A stretch of 64,000 nucleotides of DNA from Nematostella vectensis (Eukaryota; Cnidaria; Anthozoa; Actiniaria; Edwardsiidae), in contig NC_064045.1 in NCBI RefSeq assembly GCF_932526225.1, positions 9,480,022-9,544,021 on the forward strand, in the 5' to 3' direction. The notes beneath the pieces were generated by a model that was not told the origin of the DNA, made no database searches, and worked only from the letters and a program-made list of their open reading frames with translations. Positions 1-11,732 of the stretch are shown piece by piece. Each line of letters starts with the position of its first letter. Position 1 is the stretch's first letter. Both the position numbers and the translations under genes were made by a program.

Positions 1-967
1 TGAGGTAGAATGAGCTATTGAATAGAGGATGACTAGCGAACATTATGTCACACAACACGAGACAAGATTGTCACGCAATGCTTACCGTAACGCCGACACT
101 ATCTGTGAGGTAGAATAAGCTATTGAATAGAGGATGACTAGCGAACATTATGTCACACAACACGAGACAAGATTGTTACGCAATGCTTACCGTAACGCCG
201 ACACTATCTGTGAGGTAGAATGAGCTATTGAATAGAGGATGACTAGCGAACATTATGTCACACAACACGAGACAAGATTGTCACGCAATGCTTACCGTAA
301 CGCCGACACTATCTGTGAGGTAGAATGAGCTATTGAATAGAGGATGACTTGCGAACATTATGTCACACAACACGAGACAAGATTGTCACGCAATGCTTAC
401 CGTAACGCCGACACTATCTAAGAGGTAGAATGAGCTATTGAATAGAGGATGACTAGCGAACATTATGTCACACAACACGAGACAAGATTGTCACGCAATG
501 CTTACCGTAACGCCGACACTATCTGTGAGGTAGAATGAGCTATTGAATAGAGGATGACTAGCGAACATTATGTCACACAACACGAGACAAGATTGTCACG
601 CAATGCTTACCGTAACGCCGACACTATCTGTGAGGTAGAATAAGCTATTGAATAGAGGATGACTAGCGAACATTATGTCACACAACACGAGACAAGATTG
701 TTACGCAATGCTTACCGTAACGCCGACACTATCTGTGAGGTAGAATGAGCTATTGAATAGAGGATGACTAGCGAACATTATGTCACACAACACGAGACAA
801 GATTGTCACGCAATGCTTACCGTAACGCCGACACTATCTGTGAGGTAGAATGAGCTATTGAATAGAGGATGACTTGCGAACATTATGTCACACAACACGA
901 GACAAGATTGTCACGCAATGCTTACCGTAACGCCGACACTATCTGTGAGGTAGAATGAGCTATTGAA
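1..967. repeat. 105-bp satellite with five-unit higher-order repeat
   Basis: Nine full units of 105 bp start at 1, 106, 211, 316, 421, 526, 631, 736 and 841, and a partial tenth starts at 946. Variants recur every five units: units 2 and 7 share ATAAGC and GTTACG changes, and units 4 and 9 share GACTTGCG. This means a 525-bp block was duplicated as a block. Read on the minus strand, each unit holds a 42-nt copy of the 3' end of receptor exon 4, followed by its donor (GTTACG then GTAAGCATTG) and about 63 nt of intron. The array continues off the left edge. Confidence 0.95.
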
Positions 968-3900
968 AGGGGGCTCACTGGTCTTTTTCTTCAATTTCTG
1001 CAAGAAATATTTGTAGTCTTTCCCAGACGCGCTTTTCACGGCTAACATCAAGACTGCACGGAAGCCTTTCTTTACTGCCGCGGTAGTCTCCTTCGTCCTA
1101 CGATCAAGATTAAGATCACAAAAACAGATTGGATCAAGATAGAAAACAAATTGGATCAAGGAATCAAAAACAGGTTGGATCAAGGATTTAAAAAAAGATT
1201 GGATCAGGGGATCAAAGACAGATTGGATCAAGATAAAAAAAACAAATTGGAGCAAGGGATCTAAAACAGATTGGATCAAGATTAAAAAAAAAAAAGATTA
1301 GATCAAGATAAAAAACAGATTGGATCGAGTTAAAAAAACAGATTGGATCGAGTTAAAAAACAGATAGGACCAAGACAAAAAAACAAATTCGAACAAGATC
1401 ATAAGATTTGATCAAGATAAATAAAAACATGGATTATGGTCAGAAACACATTGGGTCAATAAAGATCAAATTAATCAAGATAAACATATTGAGTCAAGAT
1501 TAAGATTACAAGTCGATTTCCAGTTTTTGGAGTATTGTATTCATTGTTCTGGTACGAGATCGCGACAGTTTGGGCTTTTTGATTCTATTCGAGTCAAGAT
1601 TAAGGTCATTTTGGATCAAGATCCGAAACACGTTGGATGAAAATTGTAGGAAACTAAACATCACATTAGATCAAATTTCGGGACAAACGTTCTACTCTTG
1701 CGTGACTCAGTTTAAGTGATTTAAATATCGTGACATCATAGCGTGACATGTTAGAATACTAAGGTAACCTCATATAGCCTACATTAGAGTGACGTTGCAT
1801 GATAGCTCACTCTCAAACACGACAAATAGGAGGCTCACGCTCTACCTGTTCATTTCTGGCAGCTCGCTCTCGAACCAAAGGAATGGAAGGTTCATTTTCT
1901 TTTTCACGGTTTGTTGGTTGAGCTCGAACATGATAAAGATGTAATCACCGCTGACCATGTTCTCCTGCGTAGCGACGTAGATCCCTTCACGGGCTATCGC
2001 CCAACTCGAGATGAAGATCACAACTACAAAAAGAAGGTCGGGCGTTTAAGGGGTAATCGCATGCTTTTTCTTAGAAAGTTTAATAAAATACAACAAAATG
2101 TAAAAAAAAGTCAAATATTTCTGTTTACAAATAGAAATGAAACCACGCGCTACCATGGCCACATTTACAGTTTTGAGAGAAAGCCAATAAGAAAGCGGGT
2201 GTGCAACTATAAAAACTATATTTTTATTAAAAAATCTCAAAGGGTAAGATAAATAGCGGGAAATGAAAAGCATTATATTCGCAAGGTTGTTGTTTCCATG
2301 CCTCGGCTAGAGAAAAAAACACTGTGACAGCCATAATGAATAGCTTAATCGGAGTGGGGATTATCCTGTCAATTTATTACCAAATTGGGGATAAGATTTT
2401 ATCGCGCTCCTACCTAGCCTGCTAAGCAGCCGCTTTTAGTGTCACGCAAAGGTGTGACACTATACATTAAAGCCGCATTGTCACCAGTTTACTTCCGGAG
2501 GTCCGACGAAAACCTCAACCGTTAAAAGACAAAAGAATCTATTAAAATCCGAGATATTTAACAGGCCATCCGCACTAAATTATCAATCACATCCTCAAAG
2601 AAACTTCCAAGAGACACACTGCTTTCAATATTTTGAAATATGTTTCGCGTTTTCCGTTAAAAATCATCGGATATTGTTACGTAATCGACCGGAAGTAAAC
2701 TGGTTACAATGCGGCTTTAAGTCGACACAATACATTAAGTTCAACGTCGATTCAGACGTTGCACTGTATGAGTCGTGCTCAGTTGGTTGCAAGCTTGTTA
2801 AAGTTGATTTGATATGGTGTCACTGTTGTATAAAACAAAATTAAAATATGGTATATGATTCGGCACATTAAAAGCTCGACGTTTGAATCTTTGCATCTTT
2901 TGACTTTTGCAGTGCAGTACGACCGGTGCAGCCGCACTCAGTGCCGTGCTGAACTTCATTGGTTCAGACGTCGAACCATTCATGTGCCGAATCCGAACAA
3001 TTAGATTCGGCACGGGCAGGAACGCGACGTTAAAATCAGTCCTAAGGGTTGAATAGCTAGGATTGCGAGACGGGAAAGAGACAGAAAAAAAATTTGCATC
3101 GCCGCGATGGTGGAAGGTATTTTAGCCTGACAATAATAATAATAATAATAATTAAAAAAAAGACAAGTGCAGGGAAATATAACACGAAAAAAAAAAAAAA
3201 CGAATCACGCACTGAAACCGTACTTACTTCTAGATTTTTCCTTGATTTCCCGCATAATTGTCCTAAACTCGGCATCGTGTTCGTTCGAGTTGTAGTAGAC
3301 GAACTGCTTGATGCTCTTTTCGTATGTGACCTCGACCCCATTGGCTTCTAGCTCGGCTTTCATGTAATTCTTCAGCTGAACCCACTTTTTCCATTCCTCG
3401 TAGATTATTGCCACTATTTCCCACTTGAATTGCTTCAAGAGAGCGATCACACTCGGTGTCACTTTGGAGTCCACCGCGAAGGTCCGGGCAAAAGTAGGGT
3501 AACGGTCTTTTTTGGACAGTTCGGCATTGCTACACATCTGTCAGATAAGAAGCAAAATAAGGGACCGGAAAATAGATCTAATTTTTGCGTGTGTCTTTCC
3601 GCTTATAGATGCACAGATGACGTTACAGGGTGTCATGAACAAAAACGTACGAAACGAGACGCAGTCGAGTAGCGTTGAACCTTAATGGAAATAGGCGTAT
3701 AAGCCATGGAAAAAAACAAAAACAGCAAAAGTAGCGTAAATATAACAAAACCGTAACTATAGCGCGGATTATACCGTGACAGCTGAAGTTACTCAAACAA
3801 CACAAGCGCATAATGAACACAATCGACACCGTGACAGCTAAGTCACGCAAGTCACGTGGCGATACCGTGACAATTGTAGCTACACAAACAACACACGTGC

Positions 3901-5362
3901 TAAATGAACACAAACGACATCGTGACAGCTAAGTCACGCACGTCACGTCGCGATACCGTGACAACTGTAGCTACACAAACAACACACGTGCAAACGATCA
4001 TAAACAACACCGTGACAGCTTAGTCACGTCACGTCACGTGGCGATACCGTAACAACTGTAGCCACACAAACAACACCAGTGCAAAACGATCACAAACGAC
4101 ACCGTAACAGCTTAGTCACGTCACGTCACGTGGCGATACCGTAACAACTGTAGCTACACAAACAACACACGTGCAGAATGAACACAAACGACAACGTGAC
4201 AGCTTAGTCACGTCACGTCATGTCGCGATTACGTGACAACTTAGTTACACAAACAACACACGTGCAGAACGGTCACGAAAGACACCGTGATGGCTGAGTA
4301 ACGTTGCGTCACGCGGCGATATCGTGACAACTGTAGTAACAAAAACAACACACGTGCAGAACGATTACAAAGGACACCGTGACAGCTGAGTCACGCCACC
4401 GTGAAGGTTTAAGAAACGCGATCGATACCGTGACAGTTACTAGTATTAAGAGAACTTTTACAGCTACAGTCACACAGAGAATACAACTTGCGTAAAGAAA
4501 ACCAACTACAAGTGCGAGACCATCCCGTGACAACTAGTGTCACGTAACAATACCGTGACAATAAACATCACGCTATCCATACCGTGACGGCAAGTGTCAG
4601 CAGTTTCCGTGATATAGCTGAGGTATCGGATACCATTCTATATCTATAACACAAGATCAGTCTCTTGGTAGGTGCTTGTTTCCGCTAAGTAACTTGTCGA
4701 AACATGAGGTCCTTCAAGCAGATGTGCGCGAAAATTGGCAACTCCCCTAGATTTGTCATCCTAGTAGAATTAATAGATTAGAATAATTGCATCGGTTTAT
4801 CTGCACTCCGTGATATTTGTAACGATTAAATTTGGTACGAAGCTATGCTTTTGGATGGTAATTTTGTAATCTTATCAGCATTAAATGCAAAGGTAAACAA
4901 AAATGGGAGTTTGACTGAGTGCTTTAATCCCTGTATAACTTGAGACGACGACCTTCACGGGATTATATCTATATTGGGGACTTTTGATGCTTTATTTTAT
5001 GGATAAACCTTTAATCTATTTGGACTACCAATCACATCAATCTTTGAGTCTAGCGGCTGAAAGTCTGCCCTACCCATCCCCCGCTAGTCTGAAAGTCTAA
5101 AATCCAGAAAGCAGCGTCAGCTCTTTTCTCCTTTCTTTTTCTCTCTTTCTTCTTTTTGCTCGAAAAAAAACAACAACAACAAACAAAACAACAACAAAAA
5201 AAAATTGACCCTCTGGCTCCAAGGTTTGTTCAGGGGGGTTGGAGGTTCCCCCTGCCTACTACTGGATGGGAATGGTCATCTCTATAAAAGAAAATTTGCG
5301 AACCACGTCGAGCTAATGGTCCGCTAGATGGGTAAACGAGCCCCCCTCCATCTCCCCCTCCC

Positions 5363-5393
<31 letters not shown>

Positions 5394-7572
5394 ACGTTAA
5401 AAAATCCTAAATGCAGTAAAACGTTTTGCACATTCTTGCAATTCAAACCTATTCATGCTGTTAGAATGATTACTTTTAGCTATATCGTATAGCGCAGGCA
5501 TGGATTATCGATATTTAAATCGTTGTCATTTGTTTTGCCTAAAGCGAATTTAATGAGGGACGTAAAAAATGAGGCCACTCTCGATGTACTTATCTGGACC
5601 ACCCCACCCCTCGCCATTTTTTTTTATCTTGCACACCGGGTTCACCTCCATGCGATCGACAGATTCCCGAAGCTAATCTGTCCTACTAAAAGGTATTCTA
5701 TCTACAGCTCGTGAAATGAGTTCTTGATGTTATAATGTGCCGTAATAAACACTCTATTGCCTCGATTACTTCCGGTAGTAATAACTTGTTCTTAAAAGTA
5801 AATATTCCTTGGTATTTTAGGGATACTCAAAATTTAATCACAATATTATTTCTAAATAACATTTCTCAGTTTTCGAGACCAATATCCTTTTAGGAATGTA
5901 TCAAAAACAGGTCAATGGGAGGCGACGATTGATATTACAAAAAGGTGCAAAAAATAGACAAGATTTATTTTCTCTCTGTTTCCCTAATGGTTCGGAAACG
6001 TTTAATCAAATTCCACAAACACAACAAGACAAGAGCTTTCACGTCCTAAAAGCGTCCTTAAAGACTGAAAGCTTGAGATATCAATATGCATCGAGTAAAA
6101 AAAATAATGCCAAGTCTGTTTTCAAGGATTCTAAAAGGCCGTCCGACAGATTCAATAACAAATGATCGCGACACCAAAATATAATATCAACAAAGACTTC
6201 CAGCCCTCGCACTACTAGGTGAAGTGATTGATGGAATATTTCCGGTCTATAATTACAGAGTATCACAAAACCCGTACACATTGTAGTTTTTCTAAATGCT
6301 AATTCTAAGTGGGAAGCCGACCCCATGAGGATATAATATAAACAATTCTCAGAATGTTGAATTTCCAGAAGCATGACTCCTATAATACAACTATTAAACT
6401 TGGGAAAACGGAGAATTTATCGTTGACGCTTATTATAATATTCACACTAGAGAAAAACACACAAAATGCCCAAACATAATCGCTTGCAGCGTTTTATGTT
6501 TATATAAATATGTAATAGCCACGAATGTCATTATGAGAAAAAGGTTCTTGTAAGAATTACCTTTTCTCTAACGGTAATTCATTACGAATCCAACTAAATA
6601 AGATCTGTTTTTCTCACAGCTTTCTAGAAGCGGATTATAAGGAATGATGGACAAAAGCATGAGATATGACATTGACTTGCAGAGTACGGATAAAATAAAC
6701 CAACCGATAAATACTAAATTTCCCTGATCACTATCAACAAACGATTTGTTATTGAACAGAAATAAATAAACTTCAAAAACGCAGCTTTCTCTTGATACTT
6801 AGTATAACTCGCGCAAAAAAGTCTGCGGCAACGTTATCGTGGTAGTTTTTTTTTCAAATGGTAGTAGCAGTGCATAATGTAGGTCATGAAAACCGCGCGA
6901 GTATTAAACCCTAAACTCGTCTAATTCGCGTATCTAATTTTGATATTCGAAGACCAATAAAGCCCATACCCTCAATAGCCTTTGAGTGAGAAGGTCTCAC
7001 GATATAGTTAAGCCTTGTCGCGTGAATTTGACGCGTTTCAAGATGGGACGAGTCAAATTCACGAGAGTGAAAGACCATGTTTGCGATCCACTCGCGACAT
7101 GTCAGTTGACTCAAAGCCCTACACAACAAATGCACAATAACTCGAATAGTGCTCTACTTACGTATGATATCATAGGTTTGTTGAAGGCTGCAGCGTTCCT
7201 AGCTGCTGTATTACAGGAACAACCAGGTCCAATAAAGGCTGAGACTTGAGAATTCAGTAAGGAATACTGTTCTCTCAATGTAATCAACTCCTCGCATTCT
7301 GTATCTTTCCAAGTAAATGATATATTATGGCCCGGTAGTAATGAAGGATCTGTATTTATTTCGTCCACAGCCACCGTAATAGCACCAGCAAAATGTTCTC
7401 CTTTGTTGAAATCATCTCCAAACAGAGCTGCAACCCTTTTGAAGGGTATAAGGAGTCCTAATTTAAATTCTTTACCATGTGAAAGTGAGCATTGAAGGGT
7501 CAATATCAAGATGGTGAGCCAAGGTAGTGAGCGACACGAGCTAAGCCATCGCGACTTTTCCCTAACTCGCAT
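926..7572 (-). CDS. Receptor guanylyl cyclase-like protein, N-terminal ligand-binding part (4 exons, partial)
   Basis: The exons on the minus strand are 7572-7162, 3537-3228, 2023-1846 and 1097-926; phases (0, 1, 2, 0) agree throughout and give 357 residues. The chosen start is the ATG at 7572; the reading frame is open further upstream, but without an ATG. Residues about 14-33 form a signal peptide (hydrophobic run LPWLTILILTLQCSLSHG). A PBP1/ANF-receptor type ectodomain follows, with the landmarks GLLIPF, AVDEINTDPSLLPG, AFIGPGCSCNTAARNAAAFN, WEIVAIIYEEW, SGDYIFIMFEL and FRAVLMLAVKS. This succession is typical of natriuretic/speract-type receptor guanylyl cyclases: an extracellular ligand-binding domain, one membrane pass, then kinase-like and cyclase domains. 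The latter lie beyond the left edge, so the cyclase assignment is inferred. Other PBP1 receptors (GABA-B, glutamate) remain possible. Donors are good (GTAAGT at exons 1 and 2). The exon 4 donor sits inside the 105-bp satellite. Confidence 0.75.
1127..1510. repeat. Degenerate GATTGGATCAAG-type A-rich tandem repeat
   Basis: Loose repeats of GATTGGATCAAG followed by an A-run occur every 20-30 bp. They lie in the receptor intron just upstream (minus-strand sense) of the exon 4 acceptor at 1098. On the minus strand they supply the pyrimidine-rich tract before that acceptor. Confidence 0.75.
2437..2461. repeat. Short inverted repeat (hairpin)
   Basis: AGTGTCAC and GTGACACT arms are separated by about 8 nt. 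The repeat lies directly next to the left end of the MITE at 2467. Confidence 0.6.
2467..2720 (+). mobile_element. MITE, AGCCGCATTG family, copy 1 (254 bp)
   Basis: The ends are near-perfect inverted repeats of about 32 bp: TTAAAGCCGCATTGTCACCA at the left, and at the right its complement ending GCGGCTTTAA. There is no coding capacity. TTAA at both edges could be a piggyBac-style target duplication or part of the inverted repeat; one locus cannot decide. A second, inverted copy lies at 11468-11732 and shares the interior as well. Confidence 0.85.
3131..3200. repeat. (AAT)n microsatellite and A-rich tract
   Basis: Seven AAT units are followed by A-runs, 28 nt or more beyond the exon 2 donor of the receptor gene. 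Confidence 0.8.
3770..4615. repeat. 91-bp tandem repeat, about nine copies
   Basis: Units recur at 90-92 bp spacing (for example CCGTGACAGCT near 3830, 3921, 4011, 4103, 4195, 4286 and 4378). They are built on GTGACAGCTNAGTCACG and CAAACAACACACGTGC. Internal short palindromes (CACGTG, GTGAC/GTCAC) are frequent. The array lies in intron 1 of the receptor gene, and I see no exon sequence in the unit. Confidence 0.9.
4616..7161. other. Rest of receptor intron 1
   Basis: I see no exon here. It contains a C-run followed by (CA)n at 5360-5395, an imperfect hairpin at about 6535-6570 and an inverted repeat GTGAATTTGACGCG / GAGTCAAATTCAC at about 7020-7063. Open frames here (for example plus strand 5896-6165) have no recognisable similarity and ordinary AT-rich composition. 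Confidence 0.5.
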
Positions 7573-10007
7573 GGCCAACCAGCACACAATCTTAACCTTC
7601 CTTCTTAATTACAATGCTGTGTTCCCTGTTAGAGTAGAAACAGTTGAGTTGCTTCCGTTCCCTTGTCGAAGGCATCAACAATGTCGAAGACTTTCGTACA
7701 GTTGACTTTACCTCGCTGTAATATGATTGCACACACACTGTGGTTGAACGGCCTGTTACCTTATAACAATTGGCAAAACTACCGGCAAAAATCCACTCGA
7801 AACTGCAAAACCCGTAAAGATTTCAGTTAACCCTGTCGCCTTATGTGATGCCCGGGTCACGGTGGATGGACCGGTAGAGCTCTAGCCGCCAAACTTGGTG
7901 GATTATTGAACTAACAGCGTAGCAAACACGGCTTCCAAAAGCACTGTTGATTACCGGAGCTTGGATATGTTATCGAGTCTCGTGGCAATATGGTCGTTTA
8001 GGTTTCATTGCCGGTCCCAATAGATGAGTAGCCTGACTGTTAGGATCTGTAAAAGGAATGCACAGATTGTAATAAAGTTAAAATCGATTAGGTATTCCAA
8101 CGTAACACTACACAGCCAGCAATAACAATAGACGGTATAATGGCTAAATTCAGAGAATCCCTGGGGACTTGTGACCTTCAAATTGGAGGCCGTTCAACGC
8201 AATCACCGCTATACAAAAACTATAAATTCCATCTGACAATCCTAGGGAATCATATTAGATATAAAGCGACTGTTTAGGCTTATCTGATTTAATTCAGGAG
8301 AGGAATCACTAAATCGGCGATATACTTTTTTGCGATTTTGAATACATTTGTTGACGCTGCTAATTATGACGATTGTCAAAGTTTAAAAGCTTTTCTATCA
8401 TTTACCTCTCTGCTTTTGAAAATACCTTCCGCTGGGGGTTTCTTTGAGTAAGAAAAGAATTTAATACAGAAGAAAGGCAACCTCGTGTAAGATAATATTT
8501 TTCAAGAGTTAATAAAATGTCCCAAAGGCCATCTGTCAAATTAAAACGGACAATACAAAATTTCAAATCTTTAAATGAAATTGAGAGATCGAAATCGCAG
8601 TCTCGATAAGAGGAAACGAGATCCTGACGATCAAATAAGAAATGAGATGACAAGAAATTACTAGGGACGAAACATTGAATACGGTAAGTTGCTTTTGAGT
8701 CAATTAATTTTTTATTGAAATTCAATAACCGAATTGAAATAAAGATTATCATCAATGAGAATTCTGCGCATCCAGCGGGGTCGAGAATTGCTGGAAGGTT
8801 TTTTACGTCCTTTAAGGTCCATGCGCGTCGTTTTGAGATAAGGAGGAGCTAAGGGCGTTCTTTGTGAAATTAAGGGGATGAGAGTAAAGAAGAATACAAG
8901 CTTTTTAGGCTCGAGTGTGAGCGGGTGGTTGCTTTTATTATGTATTCAATAATTCTGCGACTTTCTTATGTTTTTGATCTAGGTAACAAACTTCGAAATA
9001 TATATTACAATGCAATAGTTTAAAAATATATATATATATACAATTTACTTATCCCAATTCTATCTGTGGTATTTCACATAAAATACTGCTATCAGACGGC
9101 TCTTAGCATATATTGGGAAAATCATGCTTAGAAATGGTGAATATATTATCTTCAACGGCAAAACCATGATTAGAAAATGGTGAATATATATTTTTTTTTT
9201 CAAAGGCGAAACTGGACAATGATGACAAAAAGCACAAATGAAACAGATAGTATTGTCTACTGTAAAACACAGTAACTGTGTTCATCATCCGTGAATGACA
9301 CAGTGAGCCCGTCGTCTTTATATGTGCATTTATATTCGTTTTACAGGTCAATCTTTGATTTACTAATGTCTAGTATAAAGAAGAGACATTTCTAGACATG
9401 ATCAATAATCTTAATAGGACATTTTGGACCTCAACTATAAGATTATAGCTATCGTTAGGCAGATGGTTTAGGAGAGGGACTGGCGGGGGTATAAATCGAC
9501 TTTATGTGATATATGTAGCCAGCTTAATATTGGCCATATCAAACAGGCCAAAATTTTTTTTGGAAACCGTTGATTTTTCGAAGAGAATATAGCTAAAGAA
9601 GGATAAAAGAAAAAAATTAGTGCGTCGAGAAATTCCACGTATACTTTCAGGAAACCGTGTTAACGCGTGTTTTTCTTTTTCTGGCCGCTGGAAAACAAGA
9701 GCCTTTGAATAATAGGCAAATATAGAAAGAAGTACAATTCATTATCCAAGTAAACTCAAGCGCCACACCTGATGACAGCACATACAAAGAATACAAACTA
9801 TATTATTCTTGAGAGCAGCTTTATCGTTGCAATATCACAGTGATTTGATTTTTGATGAGAACATTTGCTTTGAAATGAGCCCTTGGGCGACACAAGCTCC
9901 AAGGTCTAGTAACAAACCCCTTGATATATATGTAATATGGTGATAAGCCCGACGCCTTCTCTAAGGCGGAAATGAAACAGGCTCTAGATACATCCCTGGC
10001 GTAGGGT
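7573..10007. other. Region 5' of the receptor gene
   Basis: It should contain the receptor promoter and 5' leader, but I recognise no clear core promoter. A 117-codon open frame on the minus strand (8755-8402) ends next to a GTAAAT donor-like site; it is AT-rich and unrecognised. A short local duplication lies at about 9115-9200. Confidence 0.4.
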
Positions 10008-10049
10008 TATTATCATCATCATCATAATCTTCGTTCTCATCACATAGTC

Positions 10050-10081
<32 letters not shown>

Positions 10082-10125
10082 AGTCATCATCATAGTCATG
10101 ATCATCATCATCATCATCATCATAG

Positions 10126-10181
<56 letters not shown>

Positions 10182-10345
10182 GTCGTCGTCGTCATCATCA
10201 TCATCATAATCGTCATTATCATCATCATCATCATCATAATCGTCATTATCATTGTCTTCATCATTGTCATCGTCGTCGTCACCAGCATCAGCGTTCTAAT
10301 CATCTACAGCGCCATCATCCTCATAATCATAAACATTATCGACAC
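10008..10345. repeat. (ATC)n/(TCG)n microsatellite
   Basis: About 330 bp of almost pure TCA/ATC triplets, with CGT interruptions. They produce Ile-rich and Met-rich frames on the two strands, which are not genes. Confidence 0.98.
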
Positions 10346-10573
10346 AATCATCATCACAAGTCAACATACGCAAGCGTATTGAAACGGAAAAGTGGCCCGA
10401 AATCTAGAATCTTATTTTGTCTGAATACCCACAACTTCTCGAATCTTAACATTTTGTAAGTCCTCCACAATTCTGACAGGTTTCTCCATGTGTCTCAGTA
10501 TATTTCCAGTTGCCAGGATATTTATTAAGCTGTCTCGAATGGGAAAACATGATTACGACATCTGCCGTCATTA

Positions 10574-10715
10574 TCAGGATGTAGTCCATCGCGTAAATGG
10601 ACTCTTGACATCCATACGAGTGCAAATGCCAGAATATTCACAGAAGTGTTCTCCGGAGGCCCTTACCAGTTCTCTAAAGAGTTTTAGGGCTGCTATGTCG
10701 TTATCTTTTCGACAT
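10574..10715 (-). CDS. Possible terminal exon, unknown gene
   Basis: On the minus strand an open frame starts after a CAAACTAG acceptor at 10716 and runs 46 codons to TGA, ending with the residues MDVKSPFTRWTTS. It includes FRELVRASGEHFCEYSGICT and has a protein-like composition. The incoming phase (2) matches the outgoing phase of the possible exon at 21732-21464. Against it, the acceptor has a poor pyrimidine tract and the plus strand is also open here (10488-10751). The neighbouring ~105-bp array repeats the acceptor and exon start. Confidence 0.25.
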
Positions 10716-11400
10716 CTAGTTTGCAAACTAGTGAATATCAAATGGGGATAGGGGCGCTTCCTTAGTCCTCTAAAGAGTTTCAGGTGTGCTATGTTGTTAA
10801 CATTTCGACATCTATTTGCGAACTAGTGTATATCTAATGGGGGTATGGATAGGGGCGCTTACGTAATCCTCTAAATAGTTTCAGGGCTGCTATGTTGTTA
10901 ACATTGCACATCTAGTTTGCGAACGAGGGAGAATCTACAGGGGGTAGGGGTAGGGGGCGCTTACTTAATCCTCTAAATAGTTTCAGGGATGCTATGATGT
11001 TAACATTGCACATCCAGTTTGCGAACTAGGGTAAATATGCTGGGGGTAGGGGTCCTTATTAATCTTCTAAATAGCTTCATGGGCGCTATGTTACCAGTTA
11101 CACATCTAGTTTGCGATCTAAGGGTAAATATGCTGGGGCGGGGGGGGGGGGGGGGGGGGGGGGAAGGGTGGGACCCTTACTTTGGTCCTCTAAATCTCTA
11201 AATATTTCCATGGGCGCTATAATGTTAACATTGCACATCTAGTTTGCGAACTAGAGTAAATATGCTGGGGGGGAGGGGAGGGTCTGGGGCCCTTACTTAG
11301 TCCTCCAAATAGTTTCATGGGCGCTATAATGCCATACACATCTAGTTTGCGCATTAGAGTCAACCTGCTTGGGGAGTAGGGGGTGGGGAGTAGCTACAAC
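10660..11400. repeat. ~105-bp tandem repeat, about seven copies, with G-runs
   Basis: Units share CATCTAGTTTGCGAACTAG, GTAAATATGCTGGGGG and CCTCTAAATAGTTTCAGGG. G-runs of up to about 26 nt (near 11137-11163) expand within the unit. On the minus strand each unit includes the CAAACTAG site that would be the acceptor of the possible exon at 10715. Confidence 0.9.
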
Positions 11401-11467
11401 TCTGATAATTCAATAACATAATTAATAATACAGCAAAGCGTTCTGGTCCCAAAAATCCTTATTCTCC

Positions 11468-11732
11468 TTAAAGCCGCATTGTCACCAGTTTACTTCCGGT
11501 CGATTACGTAAGAATCTCCATTTATTTTTAACGGAAAACACGAAAAATATTTAAAAATATAGAAAGCAGTGTGTCTATTGGAAGTCTTTTTGAGGATGTG
11601 ATTGATAATTTAGAGTGGATGGCCTGTTAAATATTTCGGATTTGAATAGATTCTTTTGTCTTTTAACGGTTGAGGTTTCCGTCGGACCTCCGGAAGTAAA
11701 CTTAGTAAAGAAGAAGTAAACTGCGGCTTTAA
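11468..11732 (-). mobile_element. MITE, AGCCGCATTG family, copy 2 (265 bp)
   Basis: It has the same ends as the element at 2467 (TTAAAGCCGCATTG...GCGGCTTTAA), and the interior matches in reverse orientation (CGGTCGATTACGTA near the left, GACCTCCGGAAGTAAAC near the right). The right arm carries a small duplication (AAGTAAACTTAGTAAAGAAG). It is non-coding. Confidence 0.85.

Noticed and set aside
8402-8755. Minus-strand frame of 117 codons ending near a GTAAAT site
   Set aside because: AT-rich, no recognisable domain, no acceptor that I can defend.
10040-10382. Met-rich and Ile-rich frames
   Set aside because: Translation of (ATC)n microsatellite.
10488-10751. Plus-strand frame of 87 codons (RMGKHDYDICRHYQDVVHRV)
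   Set aside because: Composition is acceptable, but there is no clear donor, it runs into the tandem array and it conflicts with the minus-strand candidate exon; undecided and not annotated.
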